Source: Duncaniella muris (lineage in GTDB: Bacteria > Bacteroidota > Bacteroidia > Bacteroidales > Muribaculaceae). Taken from it: a stretch of 64,000 nucleotides of DNA. The notes under the pieces are model-generated. The model was not told the origin of the DNA. It saw only the letters and a list, made by a program, of their open reading frames with translations, and searched no databases. Shown one piece after another: positions 44,655 through 54,877 of this stretch (the stretch's first letter is position 1; each line of letters starts with the position of its first letter). The position numbers and the translations under genes are program-made. The stretch lies in the NCBI RefSeq assembly GCF_003024805.1, contig NZ_PUEC01000002.1, positions 62,001-126,000 on the forward strand, in the 5' to 3' direction.

Positions 44655-46130
44655 TTATTCTTCAGTCTCTTCATCTTCAGGATAGTCGGATATGGTGACG
44701 AACTTGTAGGGGACAATGCGCCAGTTGTCGATGTAGATTTCCTGAGTAGAGAGCGCCGAGGGGAATTTGGCCACTGCTTCTTTGCCCTTGTCGTTGGTGT
44801 AGGTCACTTCGATATCTGAGTTGACGAAGCCCATGCCGAACTGCTGGTTCGAGGCGTCGTTGCGCAGGGTGATCACGTCCTGGAATGTCGGGGCTACAGC
44901 TTCCTTGTCTTCAAGAATGGCCTTGTAGTTGTTGAATTCCGACAGAGGCACTGTGACGGTGGTCCAGCCTTCGGTGAAGAAGGGTATGCTTGCCGGATTG
45001 CCTTCATTGTCTGTGACGAGCCAGGGGATGTAGAAGAATGTGTTGGAGTTGCGTTCGTCTCCGTTGTAGCCGCTGAAAGAGATGTTGTTGACCAGCGTGA
45101 TCACAATCTGGCCTGTGAGTGACCAGGGGTTGGGCACATATACCTCAAACTGGAGGGCTACTTCGGTCAGCGGTGTTGTGGCCGGAATGAAGGGGGTCAT
45201 GCGGGTCCAGTCTTCGGTTTCGTGCTTGTTGCCGGTTGTCCAGACTTCGGTGGCGCGGGGCTTGGCCGATGAGATGCCTCCTTCGTTGAGCAGACGCTGG
45301 GGTATGAGCTGGCAGACTTTGCCGTAGCCGGTCCCTAAGGGATCGTCAACGAGGTCGGTGTCATAGATCATTGAGACTCCGGGCTTGATGTTGTCGTTCT
45401 CGTCTTTGTTTGACGAGCCCCAGAATCCGTGCACGCCGTTGCCGTCGAAGTCGAGGATCATACAGTTGCGGTTGTTGAAGAAGTCGGGCGACTGGGCTTT
45501 GCCATTGGCGCCGTCAGAGGTGATGCAGCCTGCCTGGCTGACACCTGAGGGCATCACGAATGAATACCATTCGCCGTCGGGGTCGTTTTCGATATTGTCA
45601 GTCACTTCAATGCCGCCGGGGAGGGTGACGAGGTAGGTTTCGTGGAGCGAAGAACCGTAGACGGTCACTTTCTGTCCGGCTCCGGGCAGAGTGTTGCTGA
45701 CCGAGGTGATGGTCGGGAAGGCGGCGCGAATCTCGAATTCGTAGATGGTTTCGGTGCGGTCCTTGACCAGACGGATGGTGTTGCGCACATTCTCGTCGGC
45801 ATTGGTGATCGGGGTCTTGGTGTTGAGAGTCACAAGCATTGAGTTGTCAGAGACATAGGCGCGGTTGAAGTAGGTCTCATAGCCGTTGATGTAGACTTTC
45901 TTCATGCCCATGAACCCGTGGCCTTCGAGGCGGATCATCTGGCCGAGACGCGCGAAGGTGACTTCGCGGTCAGGCACGGATGATTCCACGTCTTCAAGGA
46001 AGACTTTCTCGATCACGATCTTGCGGCCCTGATATTTGTCATCGAAATATTCATCGTCTTTGTCGCAGGAGGCGAATCCTGCAGACAATAGGACTATGGC
46101 GGTGAGCCAGATATATTTTAAACTTTTCAT
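44655..46130 (-). CDS. Surface glycan-binding protein (SGBP-B type) with IPT/TIG domain
   Basis: 491 aa from the ATG at 46128-46130; 14 more codons are open upstream but the lipoprotein signal begins here (LLSAGFASC, Cys about 22). An Ig-like IPT/TIG domain (about 30-200, including ITSVSNTLPGAGQKVTVYGSSL) is followed by a C-terminal carbohydrate-binding beta domain rich in aromatic residues (NCMILDFDGNGVHGFWGSS, WTGNKHETEDW). Such proteins sit at the SusE/F position and hold the polysaccharide at the surface near SusCD. It lies 10 bp after susD. Ligand (xylan) is inferred from the neighbours. Confidence 0.88.
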   Translation of the reverse strand: MKSLKYIWLTAIVLLSAGFASCDKDDEYFDDKYQGRKIVIEKVFLEDVESSVPDREVTFARLGQMIRLEGHGFMGMKKVYINGYETYFNRAYVSDNSMLVTLNTKTPITNADENVRNTIRLVKDRTETIYEFEIRAAFPTITSVSNTLPGAGQKVTVYGSSLHETYLVTLPGGIEVTDNIENDPDGEWYSFVMPSGVSQAGCITSDGANGKAQSPDFFNNRNCMILDFDGNGVHGFWGSSNKDENDNIKPGVSMIYDTDLVDDPLGTGYGKVCQLIPQRLLNEGGISSAKPRATEVWTTGNKHETEDWTRMTPFIPATTPLTEVALQFEVYVPNPWSLTGQIVITLVNNISFSGYNGDERNSNTFFYIPWLVTDNEGNPASIPFFTEGWTTVTVPLSEFNNYKAILEDKEAVAPTFQDVITLRNDASNQQFGMGFVNSDIEVTYTNDKGKEAVAKFPSALSTQEIYIDNWRIVPYKFVTISDYPEDEETEE

Positions 46131-46140
46131 GGAGTCGTAA

Positions 46141-47817
46141 TTATTTAAAGAGGTCGTTAACGTTGATTTCACGCGGACCGAATTCGTAGACCACAGGATC
46201 TTTGCCTAAAAGCGGGTTGCGGCCGCGGTCAACGTCTGAAATCGGAAGTGTGAGGTGGGCCACAGTGGCTGTCGATACGTCGTCGGCATCAGCAGTCTTG
46301 GCATACTGGCAGTCTTCGCTCTCATCCCATTCGTAGGAGGCGTTGCGATCCTGATGGTTGAGATAGTTGACCACTTCTGACTGCTGATAGTAGGAACGGC
46401 GCAGAAGGTCGTACCAGAAGAGGCCTTCGAATGCAAATTCGATTCGGCGTTCGTAGATCAGGTCAGAGTAGGTGACGGTGCCCAGACGTGGCATTCCGGC
46501 GCGTTCGCGGACGCGGTTGAAATATTCGGTGTCGGAGGTCGAGGCGCTGTTGCCCATAGCGGCTTCGGTGTAGTTCAGATAGACCTCGGCCAGACGCATC
46601 ATGTAGGTGTTGACGCCTGATGACTGCTGGTAGCTCTGGCCGTTGTCGTCAAGTTTGCCGATAACGTGTTTCTTGACGTTGCATTTCTTTTCGTAGTCGG
46701 CTTCGGTCACGTTGTAGATATATCCGTCGTTCTTGGTGTTGAGGTCGGGATATACTTCGCCTACGGTGCAGATGGTGTAGTGACGGCGGATGCGGTCCTG
46801 CGGGTCGTAGGTGCGGACAAGGTCATACGAGGCAAATGTCGCGTTACCCCAGTTTGTCTCGCCGACCATTGTCGACCAGCTGAAATAAGACGAGATCGGG
46901 TTGTTGGCACCCCAGCCGATGGCATCAGTCGATCCTGAGAGCCACTGGAGCTGGAAGACTGATTCGTTATTGTTGTTCCAGGTCTTCACTGCAAAGAGGT
47001 CGCCGTAGTTTTCAAGGAGGCTGTAGGGGCCTTCCATGCACTTGAGGGCGGCTTTCTTGGCGAGGTCGAGATAGTAGGTGTTGCGGTTGCCGCGGTCGAA
47101 GTCGGTGGCGATGTTGGCGCCGTCATATTCGCCGTCGGTGGTTAGACCTGCCATCGAGAGATAGAAGCGTGAGAGCATGCCGTAGGCGCTGTAGCAGGTG
47201 ACGCGTCCTGGATTGGCCTGGCTTTCCGAGAGGTTGGCGGCGGCGAATTCCATGTCGCGGATGGCGAACTCCATCACGTCGGTCATGCGGTGGGCCGGGG
47301 TGATGGTGTTGCTTGCCGCTTCAGCGGTGTTTGTGTAGATCACACCCTTGTTCCAGAGCGAGGCTATGTACCAGTAGGCGAGGCCGCGCATGAAGCGGGC
47401 TTCGGCCATGCCCTGGGTCTTGGCGCTTTCCGAAACGGCGCTGCTGCTGTATTTCTGGATTCGGTTGATGACGTTGTTCGACTGGGCCACTACGGAGTAG
47501 AGAGCGTTCCAGGAGTCTTCAAGACCGGGCGAGAGGGCTGTTTCGGTGAAGTTGGTGTAGGGGAAGATGTAGTCAGACCATCTTGCGGTCAGGTTGTTGG
47601 AGCGGCCGTCGCCCATGCTGTAGTAGGCTTTGTCATTGAAGCTGTTCCAAACATAGTTGTAGAGGGGCGATGTGGTGGCCAGGACGGAAGCGTCGCTGTC
47701 GAGGAAGCTTTCGTCGTTGCCCTGTGTGGTGTTCTGTGTTGTCAGGAAGTCATCGCATGATGCGAGTGAGAGGCTTCCTGCCACGAGGACAGCTGAGATC
47801 AATATGTTTTTCTTCAT
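46141..47817 (-). CDS. SusD-like outer-membrane glycan-binding lipoprotein
   Basis: 558 aa, typical of the RagB/SusD family. Lipobox LSLASC (Cys about 21). The N-terminal TPR-like helical part (AEARFMRGLAYWYIASLWN) and C-terminal ERRIEFAFEGLFWYDLLRR are signature regions. It forms the lid of the SusC transporter and captures oligosaccharide. It is 12 bp after susC and 10 bp before the SGBP gene, so the three are co-transcribed. Confidence 0.95.
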   Translation of the reverse strand: MKKNILISAVLVAGSLSLASCDDFLTTQNTTQGNDESFLDSDASVLATTSPLYNYVWNSFNDKAYYSMGDGRSNNLTARWSDYIFPYTNFTETALSPGLEDSWNALYSVVAQSNNVINRIQKYSSSAVSESAKTQGMAEARFMRGLAYWYIASLWNKGVIYTNTAEAASNTITPAHRMTDVMEFAIRDMEFAAANLSESQANPGRVTCYSAYGMLSRFYLSMAGLTTDGEYDGANIATDFDRGNRNTYYLDLAKKAALKCMEGPYSLLENYGDLFAVKTWNNNNESVFQLQWLSGSTDAIGWGANNPISSYFSWSTMVGETNWGNATFASYDLVRTYDPQDRIRRHYTICTVGEVYPDLNTKNDGYIYNVTEADYEKKCNVKKHVIGKLDDNGQSYQQSSGVNTYMMRLAEVYLNYTEAAMGNSASTSDTEYFNRVRERAGMPRLGTVTYSDLIYERRIEFAFEGLFWYDLLRRSYYQQSEVVNYLNHQDRNASYEWDESEDCQYAKTADADDVSTATVAHLTLPISDVDRGRNPLLGKDPVVYEFGPREINVNDLFK

Positions 47818-47829
47818 TGCAAATTTCGG

Positions 47830-50800
47830 TTAGAATGATACGTTTAGACCAAACGTGTAGATGCGCGGAGAGGGGTAGCGGCCGTAGTCTACGCCGGTCA
47901 TGAGGGCGTCGCCGTACATGGCTCCCACTTCGGGGTCAAGACCTTTGTATTTGGTCCAGGTGTAGACGTTTTGGGCGCTGAAATATACACGAACGTTGTC
48001 GAGGTAGAGCTTGTTGACAAGCTGGCGGGGCAGTGTGTAGCCGAACGAGATGTTCTGCAGACGGATGTAGGATGCGTCTTCGATGAGCAGGTCGCTGATG
48101 CGTGTGAAGTTGGCGTTGGCATCGGTGCGCTGAAGGGCTGGAAGTGTTGTCGATCCGGGATTGACCACCTGAAGGTTGCGGTAGTCATTGTCAGGCAGCG
48201 AGGGGTCGATGACGGCTACTCTTGCGAAGTTGAGCGACGAGCGCAGTATGTTGGAGTTCTGGCGCGGGTCTTCGATGCGCATGCGGGTGAGGTTGAGGGC
48301 CTTGTTGCCGTAGGCGCCTGAGAACATGACGTTCAGGTCGAAGCCTTTGTAGTTGAAAGTGTTGCCGAAGCCCCAGGTGAATTTGGGTTCGGGGTTGCCG
48401 ATGAATGTGCAGTCTTCGGCGTTGATCTTGCCGTCGCCGTTGCGGTCCTCGAAGATGTAGTCTCCGATCCAGGTTGAGCTCTGGGCTATGGTGTTGCCTT
48501 CGGGGATGGCTACCTGCTGCAGGTTGCCTGCGGCGTCGTGGTAGTAGAAGTCTTCGGGCTTGTCGAAGCGGCCTATCACTTTGTAGCCCCAGAACTGGCC
48601 GATGGGCTGGCCTACTACTGTTTTGGTGACGATGTAGTTGGTAGAGCTTGGCTGATAGGTTTTCTCGATCGAGGAGTTGGCGGTGTCAAGTGACTTGACT
48701 TTGTTGCGGTTGAGCGAGAAGACCACGTTTGAGGTCCAGGTGAAGTCGCGGTTGGTGATGTTGGTTGTGTTGAGGGTGAGTTCTATACCCTTGTTTTCGA
48801 TAGAGCCGACGTTGCCCCAGGGGTTGCTGGCTGCGCCGTGGCCGGCAGATCCGAGGAAGCCGGGGAGCGGGAGCTGGAGCAGGAGGTTGTCGGTCTTTTT
48901 GTAGTAGAGATCGGCCACGAGTTCGATGCGGTTCTGGAGTACTCCGAAGTCTACACCGAGGTTGTAGGAGCTGGTTGATTCCCAGGTGAGTTTTGGATTG
49001 GCGGTGTTGCCGGTGAGCACGCCTACGCCCCACGGGGTGGTTTTGTTGGCGAGGAGGGCCATGTAGGCGTAGTCAGTCACGTTCTGGTTACCGGTCTTAC
49101 CCCAGCCGAGACGGAGTTTGGCGTTGTAGAGCCACTGCACGTCGCGGAGGAAGCTTTCCTGAGATGCGCGCCAGGCGAGGGCCACGGCGGGGAACCATCC
49201 CCATTTTTCTCCGTCGGCAAACTTCGATGAGCCGTCGCGGCGTATGGTGGCTGTCAGGAGGTAGCGGTCGTCAAACGAGTAGAATGCGCGTCCGAAGAAT
49301 GAGGCGAGGGTGTTGATGTTTCTCGAACCGGTTGTGGTCGAGGCGCTGATGTCGCCTGCCGAGAGGTCAGGAGTGGTGTTGTTGAGGAATCCTGTGGCTG
49401 TGCCCACCTGTGTCTCCCAATAGCTTTTCGAGACTTCCTGGCCTACCATGAGGTTGATGCTGTGTTTGCCTGCGAAGGTATTGTTGTAGTTGAGAATGTT
49501 GCGCCATGACCAGTATTTGGTGTCGGTCTTGGTCCAGCGTGAGGTGCGGATGTCCTGGGTTTTGATGCCGAAGGTGTAGTCCGGCATGTAGTAGTAGTAT
49601 TTGTTGAGGTTGTAGTCGCCTGAGATTTCGGTCTTGAGGGTCAGGCCCTTGTAGAGGGTTGCTTCGAGATAGCCGTTGAAGCGGAAGTTGGTTTTTTTGT
49701 TTTTGTTTGTTATTATGGAGGCGAGGCCGACGGGGTTGTCAGGCATCCAGACGTCGTCCGGTCCGTCGAAAGAGCCGTCGGGCGAGGTGACTGCGACTGT
49801 TGGCTGCTGGATGAGGGCGCTGATGATGGTGTTGTTGTCAGTGCCTACAACCTGTTTGGAGTCTGTGAACGAGAAGTTCACTCCGCCTCTGAGCCAGCTC
49901 TTGATCTGGGTGTCGAGGTTGGAGCGGAGTGAGAAGCGCTGGAAGCTTGAGCCGTGGGCTATACCTTCCTGGTCGAGATAGCCGCCTGAGAAAGCATAGG
50001 TGGTTCTGTCGTTGCCGCCTGACACTGAGATGCTGTGGTTCATCATGAAAGCCTTACGGAAAAGTTCGTCCTGCCAGTCAGTGCCCTTGCCCAACAGGTC
50101 GGGACGGATGAAGGCTGCGCTCTGGTCAACGGAGCTGATGTATTCCGCACGGTAGTTGTGGTGCTCGGCATACTCGCGGAGGTTGAGCAGGTCATATTTC
50201 TTGGGCATTTCCTGCCAGCCGAGATACATGTCGTAGGTGACGGTGGCTTCTCCGGCCTTGCCTCGCTTGGTGGTGATCATGATCACACCGTTTGACGCGC
50301 GCGAACCATATATAGCGGTTGCCGATGCGTCTTTGAGGATGTCCATTGACACGATGTCAGAGGGGTTGATCGAGCTGAGAGGGTTGGAGGTCTCGTCGTC
50401 AGTTGTGGAGTCGATCACCACGCCGTCAATCACGAAGATCGGCTGGTTGGTGGCGTTGAGCGAGTTGATACCGCGGATGCGGATTGAGGTCGAGGCGCCG
50501 GGTGTTCCGGAGTTGGCCTGGATCTGCACACCGGCCGCACGGCCCTGGAGCACCTGGTCGACGCTGGTGGCGATTGATTTCTTTACGGCGTCTTCGCCTA
50601 CGGAGGTGACTGAGCCGGTGAGGTCGGAGCGTTTCATCTGTCCGTAGCCTACAACCACTACTTCGTCAAGAACTTCGGAGTCTTCCTTAAGGACGATTGT
50701 CAGGTTTGTGCGTCCGTCAACTGCTACTGTCTGGGTGGTGTAGCCCACGTAGGAAACAACTAGTGTCGCGTTTTTGGGAAGACTCAACTTGAAATGGCCG

Positions 50801-50982
50801 TCAACATCGGTTGCTATGCCGTTGCCGGAGCCCTTCTGTTGCACTGTCGCGCCGATGAGCGGATCGCCCGCTTCATCCTGCACGGTTCCCGTCACTGTGA
50901 TGTTCTGGGAGAAGGCCCATAGCGGAGTCATGCAGACGAGCCATAGTACTATGGACCTGAGATAGGTTACTGTGCACTTCAT
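47830..50982 (-). CDS. SusC-like TonB-dependent outer-membrane transporter
   Basis: 1050 aa from the ATG at 50980-50982; the open frame continues upstream into non-coding DNA. A signal peptide (MTPLWAFSQ) leads to a carboxypeptidase-like regulatory domain (ITVTGTVQDEAGDPLIGATV), the TonB box region DEVVVVGYGQMKRSDLTGSV, a plug (QVLQGRAAGVQIQANSG, IRGINSLN) and a 22-strand barrel ending YTFGLNVSF. No STN domain is present, so it is not a transenvelope sigma-signalling receptor. It imports xylo-oligosaccharides and is the first gene of the xylan locus. Confidence 0.96.
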   Translation of the reverse strand: MKCTVTYLRSIVLWLVCMTPLWAFSQNITVTGTVQDEAGDPLIGATVQQKGSGNGIATDVDGHFKLSLPKNATLVVSYVGYTTQTVAVDGRTNLTIVLKEDSEVLDEVVVVGYGQMKRSDLTGSVTSVGEDAVKKSIATSVDQVLQGRAAGVQIQANSGTPGASTSIRIRGINSLNATNQPIFVIDGVVIDSTTDDETSNPLSSINPSDIVSMDILKDASATAIYGSRASNGVIMITTKRGKAGEATVTYDMYLGWQEMPKKYDLLNLREYAEHHNYRAEYISSVDQSAAFIRPDLLGKGTDWQDELFRKAFMMNHSISVSGGNDRTTYAFSGGYLDQEGIAHGSSFQRFSLRSNLDTQIKSWLRGGVNFSFTDSKQVVGTDNNTIISALIQQPTVAVTSPDGSFDGPDDVWMPDNPVGLASIITNKNKKTNFRFNGYLEATLYKGLTLKTEISGDYNLNKYYYYMPDYTFGIKTQDIRTSRWTKTDTKYWSWRNILNYNNTFAGKHSINLMVGQEVSKSYWETQVGTATGFLNNTTPDLSAGDISASTTTGSRNINTLASFFGRAFYSFDDRYLLTATIRRDGSSKFADGEKWGWFPAVALAWRASQESFLRDVQWLYNAKLRLGWGKTGNQNVTDYAYMALLANKTTPWGVGVLTGNTANPKLTWESTSSYNLGVDFGVLQNRIELVADLYYKKTDNLLLQLPLPGFLGSAGHGAASNPWGNVGSIENKGIELTLNTTNITNRDFTWTSNVVFSLNRNKVKSLDTANSSIEKTYQPSSTNYIVTKTVVGQPIGQFWGYKVIGRFDKPEDFYYHDAAGNLQQVAIPEGNTIAQSSTWIGDYIFEDRNGDGKINAEDCTFIGNPEPKFTWGFGNTFNYKGFDLNVMFSGAYGNKALNLTRMRIEDPRQNSNILRSSLNFARVAVIDPSLPDNDYRNLQVVNPGSTTLPALQRTDANANFTRISDLLIEDASYIRLQNISFGYTLPRQLVNKLYLDNVRVYFSAQNVYTWTKYKGLDPEVGAMYGDALMTGVDYGRYPSPRIYTFGLNVSF

Positions 50983-51060
50983 GAAATGAAAATGGTTTTG
51001 ATGGATTAAAGGTAAGAATATTGGTTTGCTTTGGTTGGTCAGTAGTGAATCAACTACCTG

Positions 51061-51090
51061 CAAAGATATGGAATTAATCTATTTTGCAAA
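51061..51090 (-). promoter_or_regulatory. Promoter of the xylan locus (susC)
   Basis: TTTG (51087-51090), 18-bp spacer and TATCTTTG (51061-51068) on the minus strand match the sigma-ABfr consensus. The predicted start near 51053 gives a leader of about 70 nt. The region behind it (51091-51247) is AT-rich with no gene and no direct-repeat operator that I can see. Confidence 0.7.
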
Positions 51091-51247
51091 GAAATTTTAG
51101 CAAAAATAACCGAAAATTTTAGTCAAAAAGTCGGTGTGAAGGCAAAAAAATGTAATAAATAGGATAAAAAACGCAAATTTTGAAATCAAATGTAAAAAAT
51201 CGGGTTTGTGCAGTCCGGAGAAGCCATATTGTTGGAAATTCGGGGGC

Positions 51248-53152
51248 TTATTGTATTTTGGCCGCTATCACTGTGTGCCCGTCGATCCTGACAATGCCTT
51301 TGTCGGCAAGGTCGCGGATGGTTTGTATGGTCTGCTCGCGCGGACTCTGGCAGTTGGAGATGATGGTTTCGACAGAGCATCCGCCCTCGCGAGAGGCCTG
51401 ATAGACAATGCTTTCGCGCAGGCTGCGGGTGGTTTCAGGTGTGTCTGCGCTCTTCCGGCGGCTGCGACACACGTCGCATTTGCCGCAGTCCTGGGCATCG
51501 CTTTCGCCGAAATAGCGCAGCATGCCTCTGACCCGGCATTCCGAGGTGTTGAATGCGAATGATTTCATGGCTTCGAGACGCAGGGCCATGCGTTCGCGCT
51601 GGCGCTCGTAGACTTCCAGGGGCATTATCACGTGTTTCGGAAGTTCGCGCGAGGTGCTGTAATATATATAAGGTGTGGTGCGGCGCGGCACGTAGTGGAC
51701 GGCATGGATGCGTCCGAGGTAAAGCAACGCCTGGTAGACCCGCTCTGACGAGAGGCAGGTGGAGCGGGCTATGACAAGCTCGCTGATGTAGACGTAGTCG
51801 GCGAAGAGCCCCGTGTAGTTGCGCAGCACGCACTGGAACACTTCTTCGGCATCGGGCGTGAGCTCAAGGTCGTAGAGCTGGTCTTTGCGCATGATTACCA
51901 TTAGGCGCGAGCGCGAGGTGGTCTCGTCGATGTATTCGAAGTAGCCTGCACGGCTCAGAAGTGTCAGCGCGCTCCTTGTCGGCGCGGGAGGCAGGGAGTA
52001 GGTGCGGCAGAAGAGGTCGAAGTTGAATTCATAGAGCATTCCGTAGCCTTCGCCCACGGCTACGCCGAGGAAGTTGCCGGCCAGTTCGTAGACGTGGCTT
52101 ATGAATTCTTTGTCGGGGAAGCTCTCGCTCAGGCGGCGGCTGAGGGTGGCTTTGTCTCTGGGCGATGTTATGACCACGGCGAATGACTCGCGGCCGTCGC
52201 GCCCGGCCCGTCCGGCTTCCTGATAGTATTCCTCAAGCGATGAGGGGAGGTCGTAGTGCACCACGGTGCGCACGTCGGGTTTGTCGATGCCCATGCCGAA
52301 GGCGTTGGTGGCCACCATTATGCGGACGCTGTCTTCTTTCCAGAGGTTCTGCCGCAGATCTTTTTCTTCCGGATCGAGGCCGGCGTGGTAGAACTCGGCG
52401 CTGATGCCTTCGCGCCTGAGCAGATCGGCTATCTCGCGGCAGCGGCGGCGGGAGCGCACGTAGACTATGCCGCAGCCGGTGGTGGCGCGGAGCACACGCA
52501 GAAGGGTGTTCTCCTTGAAGTCGGCATAGCGGACTATGTAGGAGAGGTTGTCGCGGGTGAAGCTGCGGGCATAGACTTTGGGCTCTCTGAAGCGGAGGGA
52601 GCGCATGATGTCGGCTGTGACTTCAGGGGTGGCCGAGGCTGTGAGGGCGAGGATGGGGACTTCTTCGCCTGCTGTCTCGCGCAGTCGCACTACCTTGAGG
52701 TAGGAGGGGCGGAAGTCGTAGCCCCACTGAGAGATGCAGTGGGCTTCGTCAACCACGATGAGGCTGACTGTCATGGTCCGGAGTTCGGCCATGAAGCTGT
52801 CGTTCTGAAGGCGTTCTGGCGAGAGGTAGGCGAGTTTGGCTTTGCCGAGGCGGCAGCGGGTGAGGTTCAGCTCGGTTTCGCGCCGGGTCAGCCCGGAGTG
52901 GAAGTGGACGGCTCTGATGTCGCGCTGGCGCAGGTTGTCTACCTGGTCTTTCATCAGTGAGATGAGCGGAGTGACCACTACGGTGAGGCCCGGAAGGAGC
53001 ATGGCCGGCACCTGGAAGGTGATCGACTTTCCTCCTCCGGTGGGGAGCAGGCCGAGAGTGTCGCGCCCCTCCAGCACTGAGTCTATGATCTCGCGCTGGA
53101 GGGGGCGGAATGCGTCATAGCCCCAGTATTTTTTCAGTACTGAAAGCGGCAT
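51248..53152 (-). CDS. recQ: ATP-dependent DNA helicase RecQ
   Basis: 634 aa. Helicase motifs: LLPTGGGKSITFQVPA (motif I), VVDEAHCISQWGYDFRP (II), ALTASATPEV (III), VATNAFGMGIDKPDVRTVVHYD (V) and QEAGRAGRDG (VI). A zinc-binding cysteine cluster (CRVRGMLRYFGES, CGKCDVC) follows, then a short winged-helix segment; no HRDC domain is visible. It unwinds DNA in the RecF-type repair route. Its ATG lies 3 bp after the recJ stop, so both are one operon, a combination that makes the 3' overhang for RecA loading. Confidence 0.94.
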   Translation of the reverse strand: MPLSVLKKYWGYDAFRPLQREIIDSVLEGRDTLGLLPTGGGKSITFQVPAMLLPGLTVVVTPLISLMKDQVDNLRQRDIRAVHFHSGLTRRETELNLTRCRLGKAKLAYLSPERLQNDSFMAELRTMTVSLIVVDEAHCISQWGYDFRPSYLKVVRLRETAGEEVPILALTASATPEVTADIMRSLRFREPKVYARSFTRDNLSYIVRYADFKENTLLRVLRATTGCGIVYVRSRRRCREIADLLRREGISAEFYHAGLDPEEKDLRQNLWKEDSVRIMVATNAFGMGIDKPDVRTVVHYDLPSSLEEYYQEAGRAGRDGRESFAVVITSPRDKATLSRRLSESFPDKEFISHVYELAGNFLGVAVGEGYGMLYEFNFDLFCRTYSLPPAPTRSALTLLSRAGYFEYIDETTSRSRLMVIMRKDQLYDLELTPDAEEVFQCVLRNYTGLFADYVYISELVIARSTCLSSERVYQALLYLGRIHAVHYVPRRTTPYIYYSTSRELPKHVIMPLEVYERQRERMALRLEAMKSFAFNTSECRVRGMLRYFGESDAQDCGKCDVCRSRRKSADTPETTRSLRESIVYQASREGGCSVETIISNCQSPREQTIQTIRDLADKGIVRIDGHTVIAAKIQ

Positions 53153-53155
53153 CGG

Positions 53156-54877
53156 CTATTCGGGATGGATTTCCTTGACGAAGAGCTGTATGGCGGAACC
53201 TCCCTTGTGTTTGTTTTCCTCGATGGTGTAGCAGATGCTGAAGGGTTTGCCCGAATGGATGTGGTCGAAACTGGCGGCGCTGTTGAAGACTATGCCGTTC
53301 ATGACTTTTCCGCAGGTGCTGTCAACGAGTTCGAGTTTGATGTGCTCGCTGTGGCGCCCTACGAGTTTCGAGGTGCCGAAGTCGGTCACTCCGCGTGTAC
53401 AGAACACCGGTTTGCTGTTGCCCGGACCGAAGGGGTTGAACTGTTTGAGCAGGGATAGGAATTCGGGGGTGATCTCGGCGAATGTCAGGTAGGCGTCGAT
53501 ATCGAGCTGGGGGGTTAGCTGGTCGGGGCGTATGTTGTCGCTGACAAACTGCTCGAAACGGCGTGTGAACTCCGCTATGTTCTCTTCCTTGAGCGAGAGT
53601 CCTACGGCGTAGGTGTGGCCGCCGAAGTTCTCAAGCAGGTCGCGCACTGATTCCACGGCTTTGTAGACGTCGAAGCCCTGCACCGAGCGCGATGAGCCTG
53701 TGGCCAGTCCGTTGGAGTAGGTGAGGACCACCGATGGCTTGTAGTAGAGCTCGGTCAGTCGCGAGGCTACGATGCCGATGATGCCTTTGTGCCAGTTTTT
53801 GTTGTAGATTACTATCGACTTCTGGTCTGAGGTCATCTCTCCGCGCTCTTCGAGAATCGTATTGGCTTCCTCGGTTATCTGTTTGTCGAGTTCCTTGCGG
53901 TCCTGGTTGTAGCGGTCTATCTCCTTTGCGCGGGCGTAGGCATCGGCCACATCGCGGGCCACGAGCAGGTCGACGGCTTCCTTGCCGCTCTGCATGCGTC
54001 CGGAGGCGTTGATGCGCGGGCCGATCTTGAAGATTACGTCGCTGATGGTGATCTCGCGGTTTCCGAGGCCGCAGATGCGGATTATGGCTCTCAGACCCAT
54101 GTTTGGGTTGGAGTTGAGTCTTTTGAGTCCGTGGTAGGTGAGGATGCGGTTTTCGCCTACCATCGGTACGATGTCTGCGGCGATTGACACAGCCACGAGG
54201 TCGAGAAGCCCTTCCAGTTCGGTGTTGCCCAGTCCGTTTGATATGGCGAAAGCCTGCATGAGCTTATAGCCCACGCCGCAGCCTGAGAGGTGGGGACATG
54301 GATAGGTGCTCCCATCCAGCTTCGGGTTGAGGATTGCGACGGCCGGCGGGAGTTTCTCGTCGGGCACATGGTGGTCGCAGATAATAAAGTCTATGCCCAG
54401 AGAGCGGGCATATTCGATCTCTTCGGTTGCTTTGATTCCGCAATCGAGGATGATAAAAAGTTTGACCCCTTGACGGGCGGCCATGTCGATGGTGGCTTTC
54501 GAGATGCCATATCCGTCTTCGTTGCGCGTCGGGATATAGTAGTCGATATGGGAGTAGAAGTTACGGAGATACTTGTAGACGAGGGCCACGGCTGTGGTTC
54601 CGTCTACATCATAGTCACCGTAGACCATAATCTGCTCCTTAGCCCCCATAGCACGGTTTAGCCGGTGGACGGCCTTGTCCATGTCGGGCATGAGAAACGG
54701 GTCATGCAGATCCTTCAGCGAGGGGTGGAAAAATTTCTCCGCCTCTCTGACCGAGGAAATGCCCCGTTGCACAAGCAGCTCGCTAACGGGCGGCACTCCG
54801 GCATAGCTTTTGGCCAGGTCGGACTCCACTTGTTGTTCGTCGGATGTAAGGGGACAGTAATTCCATTTACTTGTCAT
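53156..54877 (-). CDS. recJ: Single-stranded-DNA-specific 5'-3' exonuclease RecJ
   Basis: 573 aa DHH-family nuclease. Motif I VYGDYDVDGTTA (about 82-93), motif II LDCGIKATEEIEYA, motif III IICDHHVPD, motif IV NPKLDGSTYPCPHLSGCG, and the DHHA1 region with the glycine motif SSRSVQGFDV and NFGGHTYAVGLSL. It degrades 5'-ended single strands, working with the RecQ helicase encoded next to it. A TACTTTTG -7-like box (54968-54975) lies about 90 bp upstream. Confidence 0.95.
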   Translation of the reverse strand: MTSKWNYCPLTSDEQQVESDLAKSYAGVPPVSELLVQRGISSVREAEKFFHPSLKDLHDPFLMPDMDKAVHRLNRAMGAKEQIMVYGDYDVDGTTAVALVYKYLRNFYSHIDYYIPTRNEDGYGISKATIDMAARQGVKLFIILDCGIKATEEIEYARSLGIDFIICDHHVPDEKLPPAVAILNPKLDGSTYPCPHLSGCGVGYKLMQAFAISNGLGNTELEGLLDLVAVSIAADIVPMVGENRILTYHGLKRLNSNPNMGLRAIIRICGLGNREITISDVIFKIGPRINASGRMQSGKEAVDLLVARDVADAYARAKEIDRYNQDRKELDKQITEEANTILEERGEMTSDQKSIVIYNKNWHKGIIGIVASRLTELYYKPSVVLTYSNGLATGSSRSVQGFDVYKAVESVRDLLENFGGHTYAVGLSLKEENIAEFTRRFEQFVSDNIRPDQLTPQLDIDAYLTFAEITPEFLSLLKQFNPFGPGNSKPVFCTRGVTDFGTSKLVGRHSEHIKLELVDSTCGKVMNGIVFNSAASFDHIHSGKPFSICYTIEENKHKGGSAIQLFVKEIHPE

